Part shown: positions 9,333 through 18,771 of the stretch, in pieces | Layout: each line of letters opens with the position of its first letter | How positions within the stretch are numbered: the first letter of the stretch is position 1 | Assembly: GCA_030849075.1 (NCBI GenBank) | Contig: JASAOO010003123.1 | Span: 1-23,472 of the forward strand | From: Zelonia costaricensis | Taxonomy: Eukaryota; Euglenozoa; Kinetoplastea; Trypanosomatida; Trypanosomatidae | Length of the DNA: 23,472 bases | Direction of reading: 5' to 3' | Position numbers and translations under genes: made by a program | Notes under the pieces: generated by a model | What the model was told of the DNA's origin: nothing | Database searches by the model: none | What the model saw: the letters and a program-made list of their open reading frames with translations, nothing else

Positions 9333-10934
9333 CTAGGCCTCTCCAAACTCGGCACTGCGACGCCGCAGCGTCCGCTTCGTTTGCGGGCCGCGCCGGGCCT
9401 TCACCTCGACATTGCCCAGGTCGTACTCCTGCCGCTGGGGTCCACCCCCTCCCGTGCGTGCGGCCGGCGCTGGGGCCGTCACGGTGGGCTTTGCGGTGTT
9501 AGCAGGCCCGCTGACCGAGGGCTTGGAGAAGGAGCGGTTGGAATAGAAGGAGCGGTTGCGGGTGGACGCGAGACCGTTCTCGGCTGGCGCCCGCGACGGG
9601 GGCCGCAGGTTGGAGCCGTGGCGTTCACGGTGCAGCTTTGTCACAGACGACTCCATGCGGGGCAGTGCGAAGGCGCCGTTGCTTTTGTCCAGCGCCTGCA
9701 CAGACGCCTCGAAGGCGGTGCGGAGCACGGAGTAGTTTGATGAGGAGGCGACGCTGTTGGCCACCGCGGGGCGCGTCGTCTGCACGGCGAGCGAGGTACG
9801 GCTGTGGTCCATCGCCGTCCGCTCCAGCAGCTCTCCAAACGAGTACTCGTTCAGGGACTTCTTGAGGTCGGAGCGCGAGCCCACCGACTGGCGCCGAATC
9901 GAGCTCTGGCGCCTGAAAGACGGGTGCGAGGAGCGCTGCGATTGCCTGCCCTTTGGCGAGAGGCTGTACATCGAGCCCCTCGACCTGCGCAGCGTGTCGC
10001 CCGACAGCACGCCTGCTTTGTCGATCGTGAGCGATGGCCGCCGGGAGCGCGTCGTGGCGGCTGACGGCTCGCGTACCGTGGCGCGGGGGTTGAAGGTGCG
10101 GGTGGTTGGACTCGGCGGCACTGGAGCGTCAACCAGCGGGCCCGACTTCTCGTCCTCGGCAAGGTTGGAGCGGCGGTTGCCGGGGTTGCAGGCGGAGACG
10201 GCGCGCGACGCGATTTTGGTGTCCAGCGGCGCCGGCACGTCGGCCGGGAAGGACTTGCGCGGCTCATCCCTCTCACCTGACGCGTTGACGCGGCAGATGG
10301 TGGGGAGCCTGTAGCCGGGCAGCAGCGGGCGGGCGGCGGTGCCCTTGCCGACGCTGTCGCACTCGGACGTCGTGCCGTTGTCGCCGCTGCTCACAGACAC
10401 GTTGGAGAGCGAGTTGCCACGCACGTGCTTGGAGGACGCCGGCAGCAGCTGCTTTGGTGGCGGGGCCGTGGGCGGCGGTGTCGCAGTCGTGCTAGGCGCC
10501 GCCACGGACGCGCTGCGCGCTGGCGGCTGCTTCGGCGACGGTGCGTTGGTGCTAACACGAGTGGAGTTCATCGCCATCAGCGCGCGGGACGCGCAGCGGC
10601 GCAGGGGCTCGCTAGACGGGACGGGCGCGGCACTGCGCCGTGGCGGGGGAGCTGGGCGGGCCACACGTCCGCTGTCGAGGTTCAGCGGTGGCGGGCTGCC
10701 CATAAGACCCTCCGCTGCGAGGTCGTCGTCCAGTGACTGGCACTCTACCAGGGGCACCACGCTGACAACCGCCTTCGGGCTGGTTACACGATTTATGTTC
10801 TTCTTTGGTGGGACGCGGCCCTGCCGACGCGGCTTGACGGGAATCTTGGCCGCGCGGGCGCTGCGTGCATCGAGAAAGTCGCCCACGTCATCCTCCACAA
10901 TCTCGCCCGCATTCCACTCTGGAAACTCGGCCAT
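9333..10934 (-). CDS. Hypothetical basic Ser-rich disordered protein (533 aa)
   Basis: I do not recognise this protein. It has 533 residues from ATG 10934 to TAG. The N-terminus is acidic (residues 1-24, with EIVEDDVGDFLDARSAR at 11-27) and is the most ordered-looking part. The rest is rich in Ser, Arg, Pro, Ala and Thr, with no hydrophobic segment and no recognised domain. Basophilic kinase-type sites recur: RRPS at 298-301, RRQS at 341-344 and again at 347-350, and RRRS at 524-527. A short segment near 358-376 (KKSLNEYSFGELLERTAMD) may be helical. It looks like an intrinsically disordered, basic phosphoprotein; scaffold or cytoskeletal roles are possible but not shown. Start choice: the open frame reaches a GTG at 11111, but the only ATG in that extension is at 10934, in good context (AACATGG). 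Codon pattern and GC are like those of its neighbours. Confidence 0.8.
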   Translation of the reverse strand: MAEFPEWNAGEIVEDDVGDFLDARSARAAKIPVKPRRQGRVPPKKNINRVTSPKAVVSVVPLVECQSLDDDLAAEGLMGSPPPLNLDSGRVARPAPPPRRSAAPVPSSEPLRRCASRALMAMNSTRVSTNAPSPKQPPARSASVAAPSTTATPPPTAPPPKQLLPASSKHVRGNSLSNVSVSSGDNGTTSECDSVGKGTAARPLLPGYRLPTICRVNASGERDEPRKSFPADVPAPLDTKIASRAVSACNPGNRRSNLAEDEKSGPLVDAPVPPSPTTRTFNPRATVREPSAATTRSRRPSLTIDKAGVLSGDTLRRSRGSMYSLSPKGRQSQRSSHPSFRRQSSIRRQSVGSRSDLKKSLNEYSFGELLERTAMDHSRTSLAVQTTRPAVANSVASSSNYSVLRTAFEASVQALDKSNGAFALPRMESSVTKLHRERHGSNLRPPSRAPAENGLASTRNRSFYSNRSFSKPSVSGPANTAKPTVTAPAPAARTGGGGPQRQEYDLGNVEVKARRGPQTKRTLRRRSAEFGEA

Positions 10935-10948
10935 GTTGCACCACGACG

Positions 10949-10967
10949 ACGAGCTCGAAAAGCTCGT
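10949..10967 (-). promoter_or_regulatory. 5' UTR hairpin just upstream of the 533-residue gene
   Basis: A 7-bp perfect inverted repeat (ACGAGCT with AGCTCGT, 5-nt loop) lies 14 bases upstream of the ATG at 10934, inside the expected 5' UTR. Candidate splice acceptors lie further out: minus-strand TTTCCGAG, with AG at 10982-10981, or CCCCCCAG near 11040. The hairpin could affect scanning; no function is shown. Confidence 0.35.
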
Positions 10968-13306
10968 GCGCTCGACTTGACTCGGAAAGCCGCGAAGGTG
11001 AAAGCGATGCGCCCCAGCGTGGAGGAAGGCGGCGGACCTGGGGGGAGCGGGGGACGGCGACAAGTTCTGGAAACGCGTGGGTGGGTGAGGGGGTGTGTGA
11101 CAGGAGAACACTCGCAGCGGGACAACAAGAACAGAGGTGGAAAGTCAACAACAAGAGAATGGCGAAATGCAAAGCTGGGAAAAATGCGGAACGAGACCGA
11201 GGAAGCACGGTGGGAGGAGGATGCCGAGAAGGAGGAGGATGATGGAAGATGAAGGACTAGGGTCGGGTTCGAGGACGAGACAGTGCTGCCACTGCACGCA
11301 CACCAAGCACAGTGAAAAGGGAAGGAAAACGCAAAAAAAAAGTAGAGGTCGGAACAGAGTGGAGAGGCGAGGGAGACAAGAACAGGCAGAGAAAAAACAA
11401 GAGAATCGATGGCGAGGCCAAGAGTCAGCCAGCTACGTAAACTCACACCAAGCCGATTCAGCCAAGACAATACAAGACGAGAAGCTTCGAGTGAGAGAGG
11501 GGGAAGGACAAAAAGGTTGCGGGGAAGGGGAGGGGGGGGAGAGTGCAACCGACTTGCACCGGACTCAGCTGCTGCTGCTCCCTTTTCGTTCTTTCTTGTA
11601 TCTCTGGTGTTCAGTGCCTACAACGAGTACGTGACGATGTAAGGGAACGGGGAATAAAGACAGAAAAGAGCAACACGAGAAGAGAAAAGGCGAACCAAAG
11701 GAAGCTGCTTTAATTGGGTGCTGACAAGCTTCCACGATGACCAAAAAAAAATGGCGAGACGGAGTGGGTGAAAAAAAAAAAAAAGCAGAAGTCTTGTCAG
11801 GTCTACAGGCACCACCGTGAGCGACGAGGTTGCCGGGTGACGGAAAGAAAGCGGGGAGGCGGAGGGACCAACAGGAGATGGGATCAGAGGCAGAGACCGG
11901 ATGCCGGGCACTGACCAAAAAAAGAGAAGAGGGGGTGAAGCTTCCGCGTCTGAGCAGGAGACGCGTTTGGAGATTAGCTGTATTCTTCACTTCTATGACT
12001 GGTGGCGGTTCTTTGGCGGTGTCGCGTGCTCTGTGTGCCAGCTTCGCAGTACGGAAAGACAGCGGAAGAGAGAGAAAAAGGGGGCACAGGCACACGAGGG
12101 AGACGTGCCTACCTGGTGTTCGCCGAGGAGAGCACGAGGCGGAGGTTGAATGGGGAGGCGCAAGGCCGCTCTGCGGCTCGTCCGCACTGAGACGCACGCG
12201 ACGGAGCGCAGAGTAGAGAGGTGAGCTGGGGACGAGCAACAGCAAGGGAAGTGGAGCTGCGTGTGCGAGTGTGTGGATCTGTTTGAGGAGGGACTGACTC
12301 GACAACAACTGCAGGAGGACCGAAACTGTACAGAGGGGGGGGGGGCAGAGAAGCTAGGAGTGCGTTGGAGGTCCTTTCTTTTTCGCGTGTGCTCGGAGAT
12401 GGGCTGAAGGGATACACGAGAGTGGAAGAGGAGAGAGTGGACAGAGAGCTGCGGCGGGAGGGGGGACGTTGGCGGAAATGCACGCTAAGCTGGGTGGTCG
12501 TCGGTAGCAGACGGGGAGGCGAAGTCAAACAGAAATGTGGGAAAGAAGAAAAGTGGGCGGGGCAGAACGCGGTAGATGTGGAGAACGTGCCAAACACAAA
12601 GAAAAAAAGGAGTCACATGTGGTCATGGGTGGCAGCGGACCTTGGCTGTGTGCTCGAGCTCTGATGGCGGCGGCAGCAGCCGTGCTGAGCAGCGAGGGGA
12701 CCGTGAGATCGATTCGATCCAGCGGGTCAAGGGACTCGCCTCTGCGCAGAGATGCCAGACGCGTGTGCCCCCTTCTCTCTCACTTTTTTTCTTTGAACCT
12801 TCTCACACGGCCTTTGCTTGAGTGCTTCTGTTTTTTTCTGGCTGTCGGTGTACTGGCATGTGGTGCAAGTAGAGCGGGAAAAAAGAAAGAGCGAGGTAGG
12901 GTACTTGGACGGCGCCGCACACACCGACTTGCTCGCAAGTTACCCCCCCCCTTGTCTCTTCGACGCTGAAGATTCTCCCTCTTCTCTGTGATAGGTTCGT
13001 CAACAAACACGAAGCGGCGCAGAACAGAAAACAAAAGCGGCCGCGCACACGAGTGAAGAACCCGTGGGCACCCGTCATTACGCGTCAACGCGCCACGCAG
13101 TCCACAACGCACGCCACGAAGTACTACGCCTTCTTTTCCATGCTTCTGGAAAACGTCAATGGGAGCCGCCGAGCAACACCCAAGCGGAGAATGGCTCTAG
13201 GGAAAGGTCGTCGAGTGGTGGTCAATGGGAAAGCAAGCAACGCGCACACAAGCAAGGTAGCGATGGAGAGCTGCAGGAAAGCGCAACACGCCAATATGGA
13301 ATTGTG

Positions 13307-13307
<1 letters not shown>

Positions 13308-13340
<33 letters not shown>
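13308..13340. repeat. (AC)16 microsatellite
   Basis: An uninterrupted AC/CA run of 33 bases lies about 540 bases downstream of the stop of the 782-residue gene, read as (UG)n in the minus-strand transcript. It is of the same class as the (GT)17 tract near the Sac1-type gene, but in the opposite orientation. Confidence 0.95.
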
Positions 13341-13343
<3 letters not shown>

Positions 13344-13880
13344 GGACTGAGTGGGGCGAGGCACCCACAAATGCGGAGACAATAAAAAAAAGAAGATCGC
13401 GGACAAGGGGAAAGGGCGGGGGAAAATGGCAAACGCCAGAATGATAGTGGGGCAGGAGGTCGGTTGTGGGAAGGGAGCAGGAAATGGGGAAAGCGGGTGA
13501 TCCACACCAAGGAGACAAGACAGGAAGAAAAAACCACTACGCAAAGAGAAGGCGTGCCACTGCTGACACGCGAGCTGGCCGTCGTCGACGGCTCCGGATG
13601 AGCACAAGGGCTTCCACTGGACATGTCCGTGTGAGCGCGGGAAAAAAAACAAAGATCTGATGAGCTCCATGCTGCGGGTCTACAGCGGACCAGGGGGGAA
13701 AAACAAAGGGGGGCCGCTACGCGGCAGCACGGCGCATCCCCTTTCGGAGTGTTCACCACAAAGATGCACACACACGCACACACATATCCACAACCAAAGG
13801 CACACGCGCAGCGTGGCTGCAGTCAAGAGCAAACAGCATCAGTAATCGCCACATCATCCTCTCTCTCGCACATCCGGCGG

Positions 13881-16229
13881 TCAGTGCTTTATAAGGCCCT
13901 CAGACGTCACGGTGTTGCCCAGCTCAAGCGGCTCTTCGGAGGCGAGGTGGCGCACCACATCGCGTGGCGACGGCTGCGCCGCGACATCGCGCGGCCGCGC
14001 CGGCGTCTGCGGCGAGCGCGGGTTCGAGTGCGGCGACGACCAGACGAGCGAGTACGACGTCGGTGACGCCGACTGCGGCGTCGCTGTCGACGACGGAACG
14101 GACTCGACTGAGGGCCGACGCGGCGGCACGGGGACGGTGGTGGGCTCCGCACTCACGTCTGGACGGGGCCCTGCTGCCACCTTGACCGGGGACCGCATCG
14201 CCGCGGCGAGGATGTGCGAGATAGGCGCCTTTCGAACGTGCAGGTCGCCCGTGGGTCGCGCGAAGTGCGGCACCGTGCTCTCACTCTGCGAGGGCAGGTT
14301 GTAGTAGTCGCGGCGGACCGAGTCGGCAAAGCTGGCCGCACTGGCGTCGAGCAGCGAGCGCGGCCCAGGTGAAGCCTTCGCCTGCCTCAGAAACGCCTCG
14401 TTGCCCGCGGCCAAGTTCAATTGCCGGCGAAGCAGCCGCTGGTCCTCCTGCTCCGCCGACAACACCGGCTCACACGCGGAGGGGGCGACCGGTGCGTGCA
14501 CAGCACAAGCTGGCACTGGCGCCGGTGCCGGTACGCATCGGCCGCCGATCAGCTGCGTCGGTGGAGCGGTCGGCGGCGGCGGAGGTGGCGCTGCGGCTGC
14601 TGTGGGCGAGCGCGTCGTGTCAACCGAGAGGGTGCCGTGGCCGCGCAGTGGGGGGCGTGTAACGTTGACAGTGGGAAGCGGGCTGCTCGCGGCAGAGCTC
14701 GCAGTGGCCGTCAAGTTCAGTGCTGCGGACGGCGTCGCCACCGGGGTGGGTGAGCAGCAGCTGCTCGCCGCGCTGACGCGACTCGTCACGGCCGGTGCTC
14801 GTAGCGGGCTCGACGCGACCGCCACATCGCTGCCGCTGGGGGTGTGCGCGTCGGAGCTGGTCCTTAACGGCTGGCGAGTGGACCGGCGGCGGCCGTTGCT
14901 GTCGTAGAACCGCGGCGACGCAGTCCCGCTGCCTTCGCTCACCGTGGTGGGCAAGTCGAGCGATGGCATCGGGGAGACGGTGGGCAGGGTGCCGGGAGAG
15001 GCCCCGGCTGGCTCGCCGACACTCGCCAGCATGGATGGCGGCAGGACGGTCCCGTTCATCCTCGGCTGGCCGTTGACACTCGCGCCGTTGCCGTGGCTCG
15101 AGTGCGCGGTCCACTGGCGCTCCACTGGCCGCCCGTAAAGCGCAGCGCGATCGATGCAGTCGATGGTGGTGGGGCCACTGGTAGCGGCAGCGGGTGCGGT
15201 GTGGTCCACAGGGGGCCGTCGCGGCCCTGCGTCAGGTGAGAGCGGTGCTACGAGGATGGCAACGGGGCGGGGCTGCGAGACCACCACAGCCGGCGGCGTC
15301 GGCGTGAAGAGGGCATCCACCTTGGCGGCTGGCACGGTGCGTCGCCTCTGCAGGCGGTGTTGGTGAGTCTTGTCGTCGTGCGCACCTTGCGCGGGCGTAT
15401 CGGCTGATGGACCGGGCGGGGCCGCCCCACTGGTGGCGACCCCGAGAACCGCGGCGGACGACATGGCGCGCGGGCGCGTGGGGTGCTCCCGCGCGGAGGG
15501 CTCGCGCGACTCCATTCCGGACGGCGGACGGGCCGGGGCCGCTGCGCCAGCGCTGGAGGCGTGCCTCAGCGGGGGCCGCTCCAGCTCGTTCGTGCTCGAT
15601 GCCGCCGACGATGAAGAGAGCGCCACGTCCACCTCGCTGCAGGAGCTGGTGGCTGTCGTGGGCGCCACATTCGCCGTTGTTGCGTGGCGGGGGCTGCGCG
15701 AGGCGTGCGTCTCGACCGCTGGCGACGGCGGCTGTGGGATCGGCGCACACTTGGGCCGGCGCGCGTCCAGCGACATCTCGGCGAGACGCCGCGCATCCCG
15801 CTGACTCGCTGACGCACTCCCTTGCGCGGGGCGGGCCGGGCGCGGCGGTAGCGCGGCGCTCTTCATCGGGGAGCCGGCCTTACTTCCTGCAGGTGGCGCT
15901 CGCGCCGCCTCGGTGCCAGCTGCTGGGAACTGTTTCACGGGTGATGGCCGGGACGGCGATGCACTCACGGGGGCGGTGTCGCTCATGTCCTCAATGATGC
16001 CCTTTCCGCGGTAGTCCATCGAGTCCATGCGAACAAAGCGGGGCTGGAACGCCGCCCGCGGCGACTCGTGCGCGACGCGGCGCCCATCCACGTTTTTGGG
16101 ATGGAACGGGCTGGCTGGGAGAAACTCGTCGTCAACGAGACTGTCGGCAACCGAGTTGACGCTCTCGCCCAGCGACGATGTGCTCATCGCGCGCCGCCCG
16201 AAAGAGCTGCTGCCACTTCCCTGCACCAT
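13881..16229 (-). CDS. Hypothetical Ser/Pro/Ala-rich disordered protein (782 aa)
   Basis: I do not recognise this protein. It has 782 residues from ATG 16229 to TGA. Most of it is Ser/Pro/Ala/Thr-rich and seems unstructured, without membrane segments. Many Ser-Pro and Thr-Pro pairs are present (for example ASPSRPSPVK at 90-99, FTPTPP at 308-313, RSPQTP at 738-743), typical targets of proline-directed kinases. A Pro run lies at about 548-553. Two stretches look more ordered: about 40-82 (PFHPKNVDGRRVAHESPRAA and the following FVRMDSMDYRGKGIIED) and about 594-672 (EQEDQRLLRRQLNLAAGNEA, DYYNLPSQ, KAPISHILAAAMRSP), which may be binding motifs. Start: the frame extends to a GTG at 16295, but a splice acceptor at 16255-16254 leaves ATG 16229 as the first start; Met15 is a fallback. 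It resembles the next gene downstream in composition but not in alignable sequence. Confidence 0.8.
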   Translation of the reverse strand: MVQGSGSSSFGRRAMSTSSLGESVNSVADSLVDDEFLPASPFHPKNVDGRRVAHESPRAAFQPRFVRMDSMDYRGKGIIEDMSDTAPVSASPSRPSPVKQFPAAGTEAARAPPAGSKAGSPMKSAALPPRPARPAQGSASASQRDARRLAEMSLDARRPKCAPIPQPPSPAVETHASRSPRHATTANVAPTTATSSCSEVDVALSSSSAASSTNELERPPLRHASSAGAAAPARPPSGMESREPSAREHPTRPRAMSSAAVLGVATSGAAPPGPSADTPAQGAHDDKTHQHRLQRRRTVPAAKVDALFTPTPPAVVVSQPRPVAILVAPLSPDAGPRRPPVDHTAPAAATSGPTTIDCIDRAALYGRPVERQWTAHSSHGNGASVNGQPRMNGTVLPPSMLASVGEPAGASPGTLPTVSPMPSLDLPTTVSEGSGTASPRFYDSNGRRRSTRQPLRTSSDAHTPSGSDVAVASSPLRAPAVTSRVSAASSCCSPTPVATPSAALNLTATASSAASSPLPTVNVTRPPLRGHGTLSVDTTRSPTAAAAPPPPPPTAPPTQLIGGRCVPAPAPVPACAVHAPVAPSACEPVLSAEQEDQRLLRRQLNLAAGNEAFLRQAKASPGPRSLLDASAASFADSVRRDYYNLPSQSESTVPHFARPTGDLHVRKAPISHILAAAMRSPVKVAAGPRPDVSAEPTTVPVPPRRPSVESVPSSTATPQSASPTSYSLVWSSPHSNPRSPQTPARPRDVAAQPSPRDVVRHLASEEPLELGNTVTSEGLIKH

Positions 16230-16253
16230 ATGTGCAGCCGAGAAGGTGTGCGC

Positions 16254-16287
16254 CTTGAAAGGAGAGGAGGAGGTGGGGTGCAGGTGT
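16254..16287 (-). promoter_or_regulatory. Polypyrimidine tract and candidate spliced-leader acceptor for the 782-residue gene
   Basis: The minus strand reads CACCCCACCTCCTCCTCTCC then TTTCAAG, with AG at 16255-16254. The 5' UTR would be about 24 nt to ATG 16229. This placement puts the upstream GTG at 16295 outside the mature mRNA, which decides the start. Confidence 0.55.
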
Positions 16288-18067
16288 GAACGCACGTGTC
16301 ACGTACGACGACTCGTAGCTGTGTGTTCGCACACGCACCGAGGAAGGCGACCACAGATGGAGGTGGTGCGGACTGTGGTCGTCACGGAGGTGGGAAAGGA
16401 GAAACGACCCCGCCGGACAACGCCGCTGCCGTGCGCAGACGAAATCGAGGCTCAGTAAGAAGGTGGGAAGCAAAGAGGGCGCGGGTCGAGGTCACGGCGG
16501 GGGAGGGAGGGTAGTCAGCAGGCTCTGCAAGTGGACAAGAATGCGGCGCGTGGAGGAAAGCGCAAGGGCGGCAGTAGTAGAAAGAAAGAAAGGCACACCC
16601 GCGGGAGGCAGCGATCACAAAAAACAGCGGTTGTCTGACGGACACGTTGCCTCAAAGCGGCCACGTGCGTACACACACGTAAACACACAAAAAAGAAAGA
16701 AAGAAAGAAAGACGCCCAGGCGTAATCCACAGGCCGAGACGCGTCCAGGCGCCGTCGACAATACAAAGCGGGCAGAGAGAAGGCAGAAGTGGGTCCTTAC
16801 ACAGGCCCGTGCGCAACACCAAGGCAGAGGTGATACACCGAAGAGCAGAAGAGGGAGCGTCCAGCTACAAGGACGGCGGATGCCGATGCGAGAGGTAGAA
16901 GCGGCCCAACCACACAGAGCACAATAAAACTGCCACCTCACACACACCACGAAGAAAAAAAGGAGAAAGCGAAGCGGACAAGGCTGAAGAGGGTGTCAGT
17001 GCGGGAAAAAGGCCGCCCAGAGTGTTGTGAGTGCAAGACAGGACAGCAGAAAGCAGTCACACCAGCAAGCAGGGCGTGTCGGCTGATGCGTAGGAGGGCA
17101 GGGGGAAGGGGATAGATGAATCCGCGCGGTGACGTCTGACGAGGGTGCCGTTCCGCGACGTGAGTCCACACAAAGCCTCCCACTGGACGAGTCTGGCCAG
17201 TCGATTCAGCTAAAGCCGCCGTAAACAACAACAAAAAAGGAAAAAGGAGGACACTGTGAGAGAGTAAAAACCCGAAACTAAGAAAAGGTTATCACGATGG
17301 GAATGAATCGTGAACGGCGTCGAGCCTGCACACGGCGGACCGAATGCGAGCACACACACCACCTCACAAGAGGAGGAGGAGGGAAACAATGAAGGAACAG
17401 AGAAGACCAAAAACAGAAACAGAGATCACAAGAGCTGAGAACGGCAACCTCAAGGAAGATCGGGTGGAGAAACGAAAAGGAAAAAGAAGAAGCGAACACG
17501 CACGCACACTGCTGTGCTGGAAGCGGTCGAAAACGCACAATCTCCTAACGGTGCCGTTGTGTCTTGACGCACACGGGAGCGAGCATATCAAACGAGGCAG
17601 GTGGTAATGTACCCAGCACGGGAATAGGGGCTGATGCCACTCCAGTGAGTCCGCGCAAGACAGACAAAACCCAAAACGGTGACGGACAGACGAAGGGGGG
17701 GAGGAGGCAGGTGACTACAGCAATCAAACGCCACGCAAGCCGTGCCACGCGCACGCCCAGACCCCCCCCAAAAAAAAAGGAAAGGGCGGTGGCCGACTAC
17801 GGTCGAGTATCGATGCCGTCACGCAGGGTCTGTTCTCAGTGCACTGGCTCGTGGTGCGCGGCTGTCGTGTGGTGTGACGTGTCAAACGCTCTGCACGAAA
17901 CACAAACAGAATAGGCCCTGCCCTGGGACTGGTCTGCAGAGGCGCGCTCCCGCGGCGGATGAAGGGGGATCAACGTAGACGCTCTGCAGTGTCTGTGCCT
18001 CACTCAGAAATGTGATGCGTCGAACCCGCAGCCCGAAGCGGATACCACGCGGCTCGGGTGAGGGGAT

Positions 18068-18082
18068 GGGGGGGGGGGGGGG
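18068..18082. repeat. Run of 15 G (C15 in the transcribed sense)
   Basis: An unbroken G15 run is preceded by GGGGAT, giving a G-rich patch at 18062-18082 on the plus strand. The minus-strand transcript would carry C15. Length calls in such runs are error-prone in sequencing. Confidence 0.85.
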
Positions 18083-18530
18083 CTCCCGGGAAACGAGCAA
18101 ACCTCTGTTGCGGCAGTTGCTCTTCTGCGCAGGAGTTGCACCTTCCTCAGTGAAAGCGGGTAGGGAGGACGGCGTGCAAGCAACGGCTTCTGCCAAACTC
18201 ACTCGCAACAGAAGTGATCTGTGGACTGCCCCGCCTCGGCTCACTCGTCCAATGAAAAGGAGAGGGCTCGGTAAGGGTAGACGAGGTGGGGATCGAGGTT
18301 GCTACCGCTGGACAGGGCGGAGAGTGAGGCGCAAAGGTAGAGAGGGGACGACAGAGGTGGGGGGCTAGGGGCGTGGGGCATCCGTGAAGATAGTCAAGGG
18401 AGCGTGAAAGAGGTGGATGGTGGAGGAACAGTATGCACGGCTACATTGCGCATGTCTCTCGTGCGGCTGAGAAGAGACGACGGCGGCTTGCGTAAACCGT
18501 CCGGGCACCACCTCCTTGTATGTACGTGAG

Positions 18531-18549
18531 TGTGTGTGTGTGTGTGTGT
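18531..18549. repeat. Short (TG)9 tract
   Basis: A 19-base TG run lies 34 bases before the SIDER 5' duplication and is followed by a T/C-rich stretch (18555-18580). It forms part of the target region of the retroposon. Confidence 0.85.
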
Positions 18550-18582
18550 CGACCTCTTTGTCTTCGTTTTTTTCTTTTTTGG

Positions 18583-18595
18583 TGCTTCGGGAGGC
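18583..18595. repeat. 5' target-site duplication of the SIDER
   Basis: TGCTTCGGGAGGC, 13 bp, is identical to 19074-19086. The copies directly abut the element's 5' end and its poly(A) tail. Bases outside the copies differ, so the match ends where expected. About 12 bp is usual for the ingi/L1Tc clade. Confidence 0.9.
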
Positions 18596-18669
18596 CCTGG
18601 AAAACGGGAGCCACCCCAACGCGGTTTCCAGGTCTACTACCCACCCTTGGTAGGGAGGCTAAGAGCTCC
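18596..18669 (+). ncRNA. HDV-like ribozyme fold at the SIDER 5' end (Pr77/signature I region)
   Basis: The element's first 74 bases can form the nested-pseudoknot order of HDV-like ribozymes. P1 pairs CCTGGAAA (18596-18603) with TTTCCAGG (18625-18632). P2 pairs GGAGC (18607-18611) with GCTCC (18665-18669). P4 pairs CTACC (18637-18641) with GGTAG (18649-18653). A GGCTAAG joining segment (18657-18663) would put the catalytic cytosine at about 18659. P1 begins exactly after the duplication, where such ribozymes cut in this clade. P3 is weak (2-3 bp at 18613-18625), so activity may be lost. Confidence 0.55.
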
Positions 18670-18715
18670 TCTCCCTATCGAAGCCAAACCACCTCAGGTG
18701 GCGGTAGGGTCCAGT

Positions 18716-18771
18716 ACCCGCAACGCGGGGACGCCGTCGGGGTATCGCCGTTTCTCCGAGGCGGTCGCTCC
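18716..18771 (+). repeat. Second diverged copy of the SIDER signature (signature II-like)
   Basis: ACCCGCAACGCGG (18716-18728) and GAGGCGGTCGCTCC (18758-18771) mirror ACCCCAACGCGG (18613-18624) and GAGGCTAAGAGCTCC (18655-18669). The distance between the two blocks is 42 bases in both copies. Published work ties the second signature of SIDER2 to mRNA decay when in sense; here it is antisense. Confidence 0.5.

Larger units (their letters stand above)
10935..13880. other. 2.9-kb gene-free spacer between the 782-residue and 533-residue genes
   Basis: No credible gene. Open frames translate to low-complexity Arg/Glu/Lys on plus or Ser/Phe/Leu/Pro on minus. The content is purine-rich plus-strand sequence, an 11-G run at 12335-12345, plus-strand T/C tracts near 12770-12840, and the (CA)16 microsatellite at 13308-13340. 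It should hold the 3' UTR of the 782-residue gene and the 5' signals of the 533-residue gene. Confidence 0.7.

Noticed and set aside
10935..11111. 59-residue upstream extension of the 533-residue protein
   Set aside because: It begins at GTG and contains no ATG; composition changes to UTR-like pyrimidine-rich sequence.
13657..13670. CTGATGAG as a snoRNA C box
   Set aside because: First base does not fit the purine requirement, and no paired D box or terminal stem was found.
16230..16295. 22-residue upstream extension of the 782-residue protein
   Set aside because: It begins at GTG, and a polypyrimidine tract with AG lies inside it, so it is probably removed by trans-splicing.
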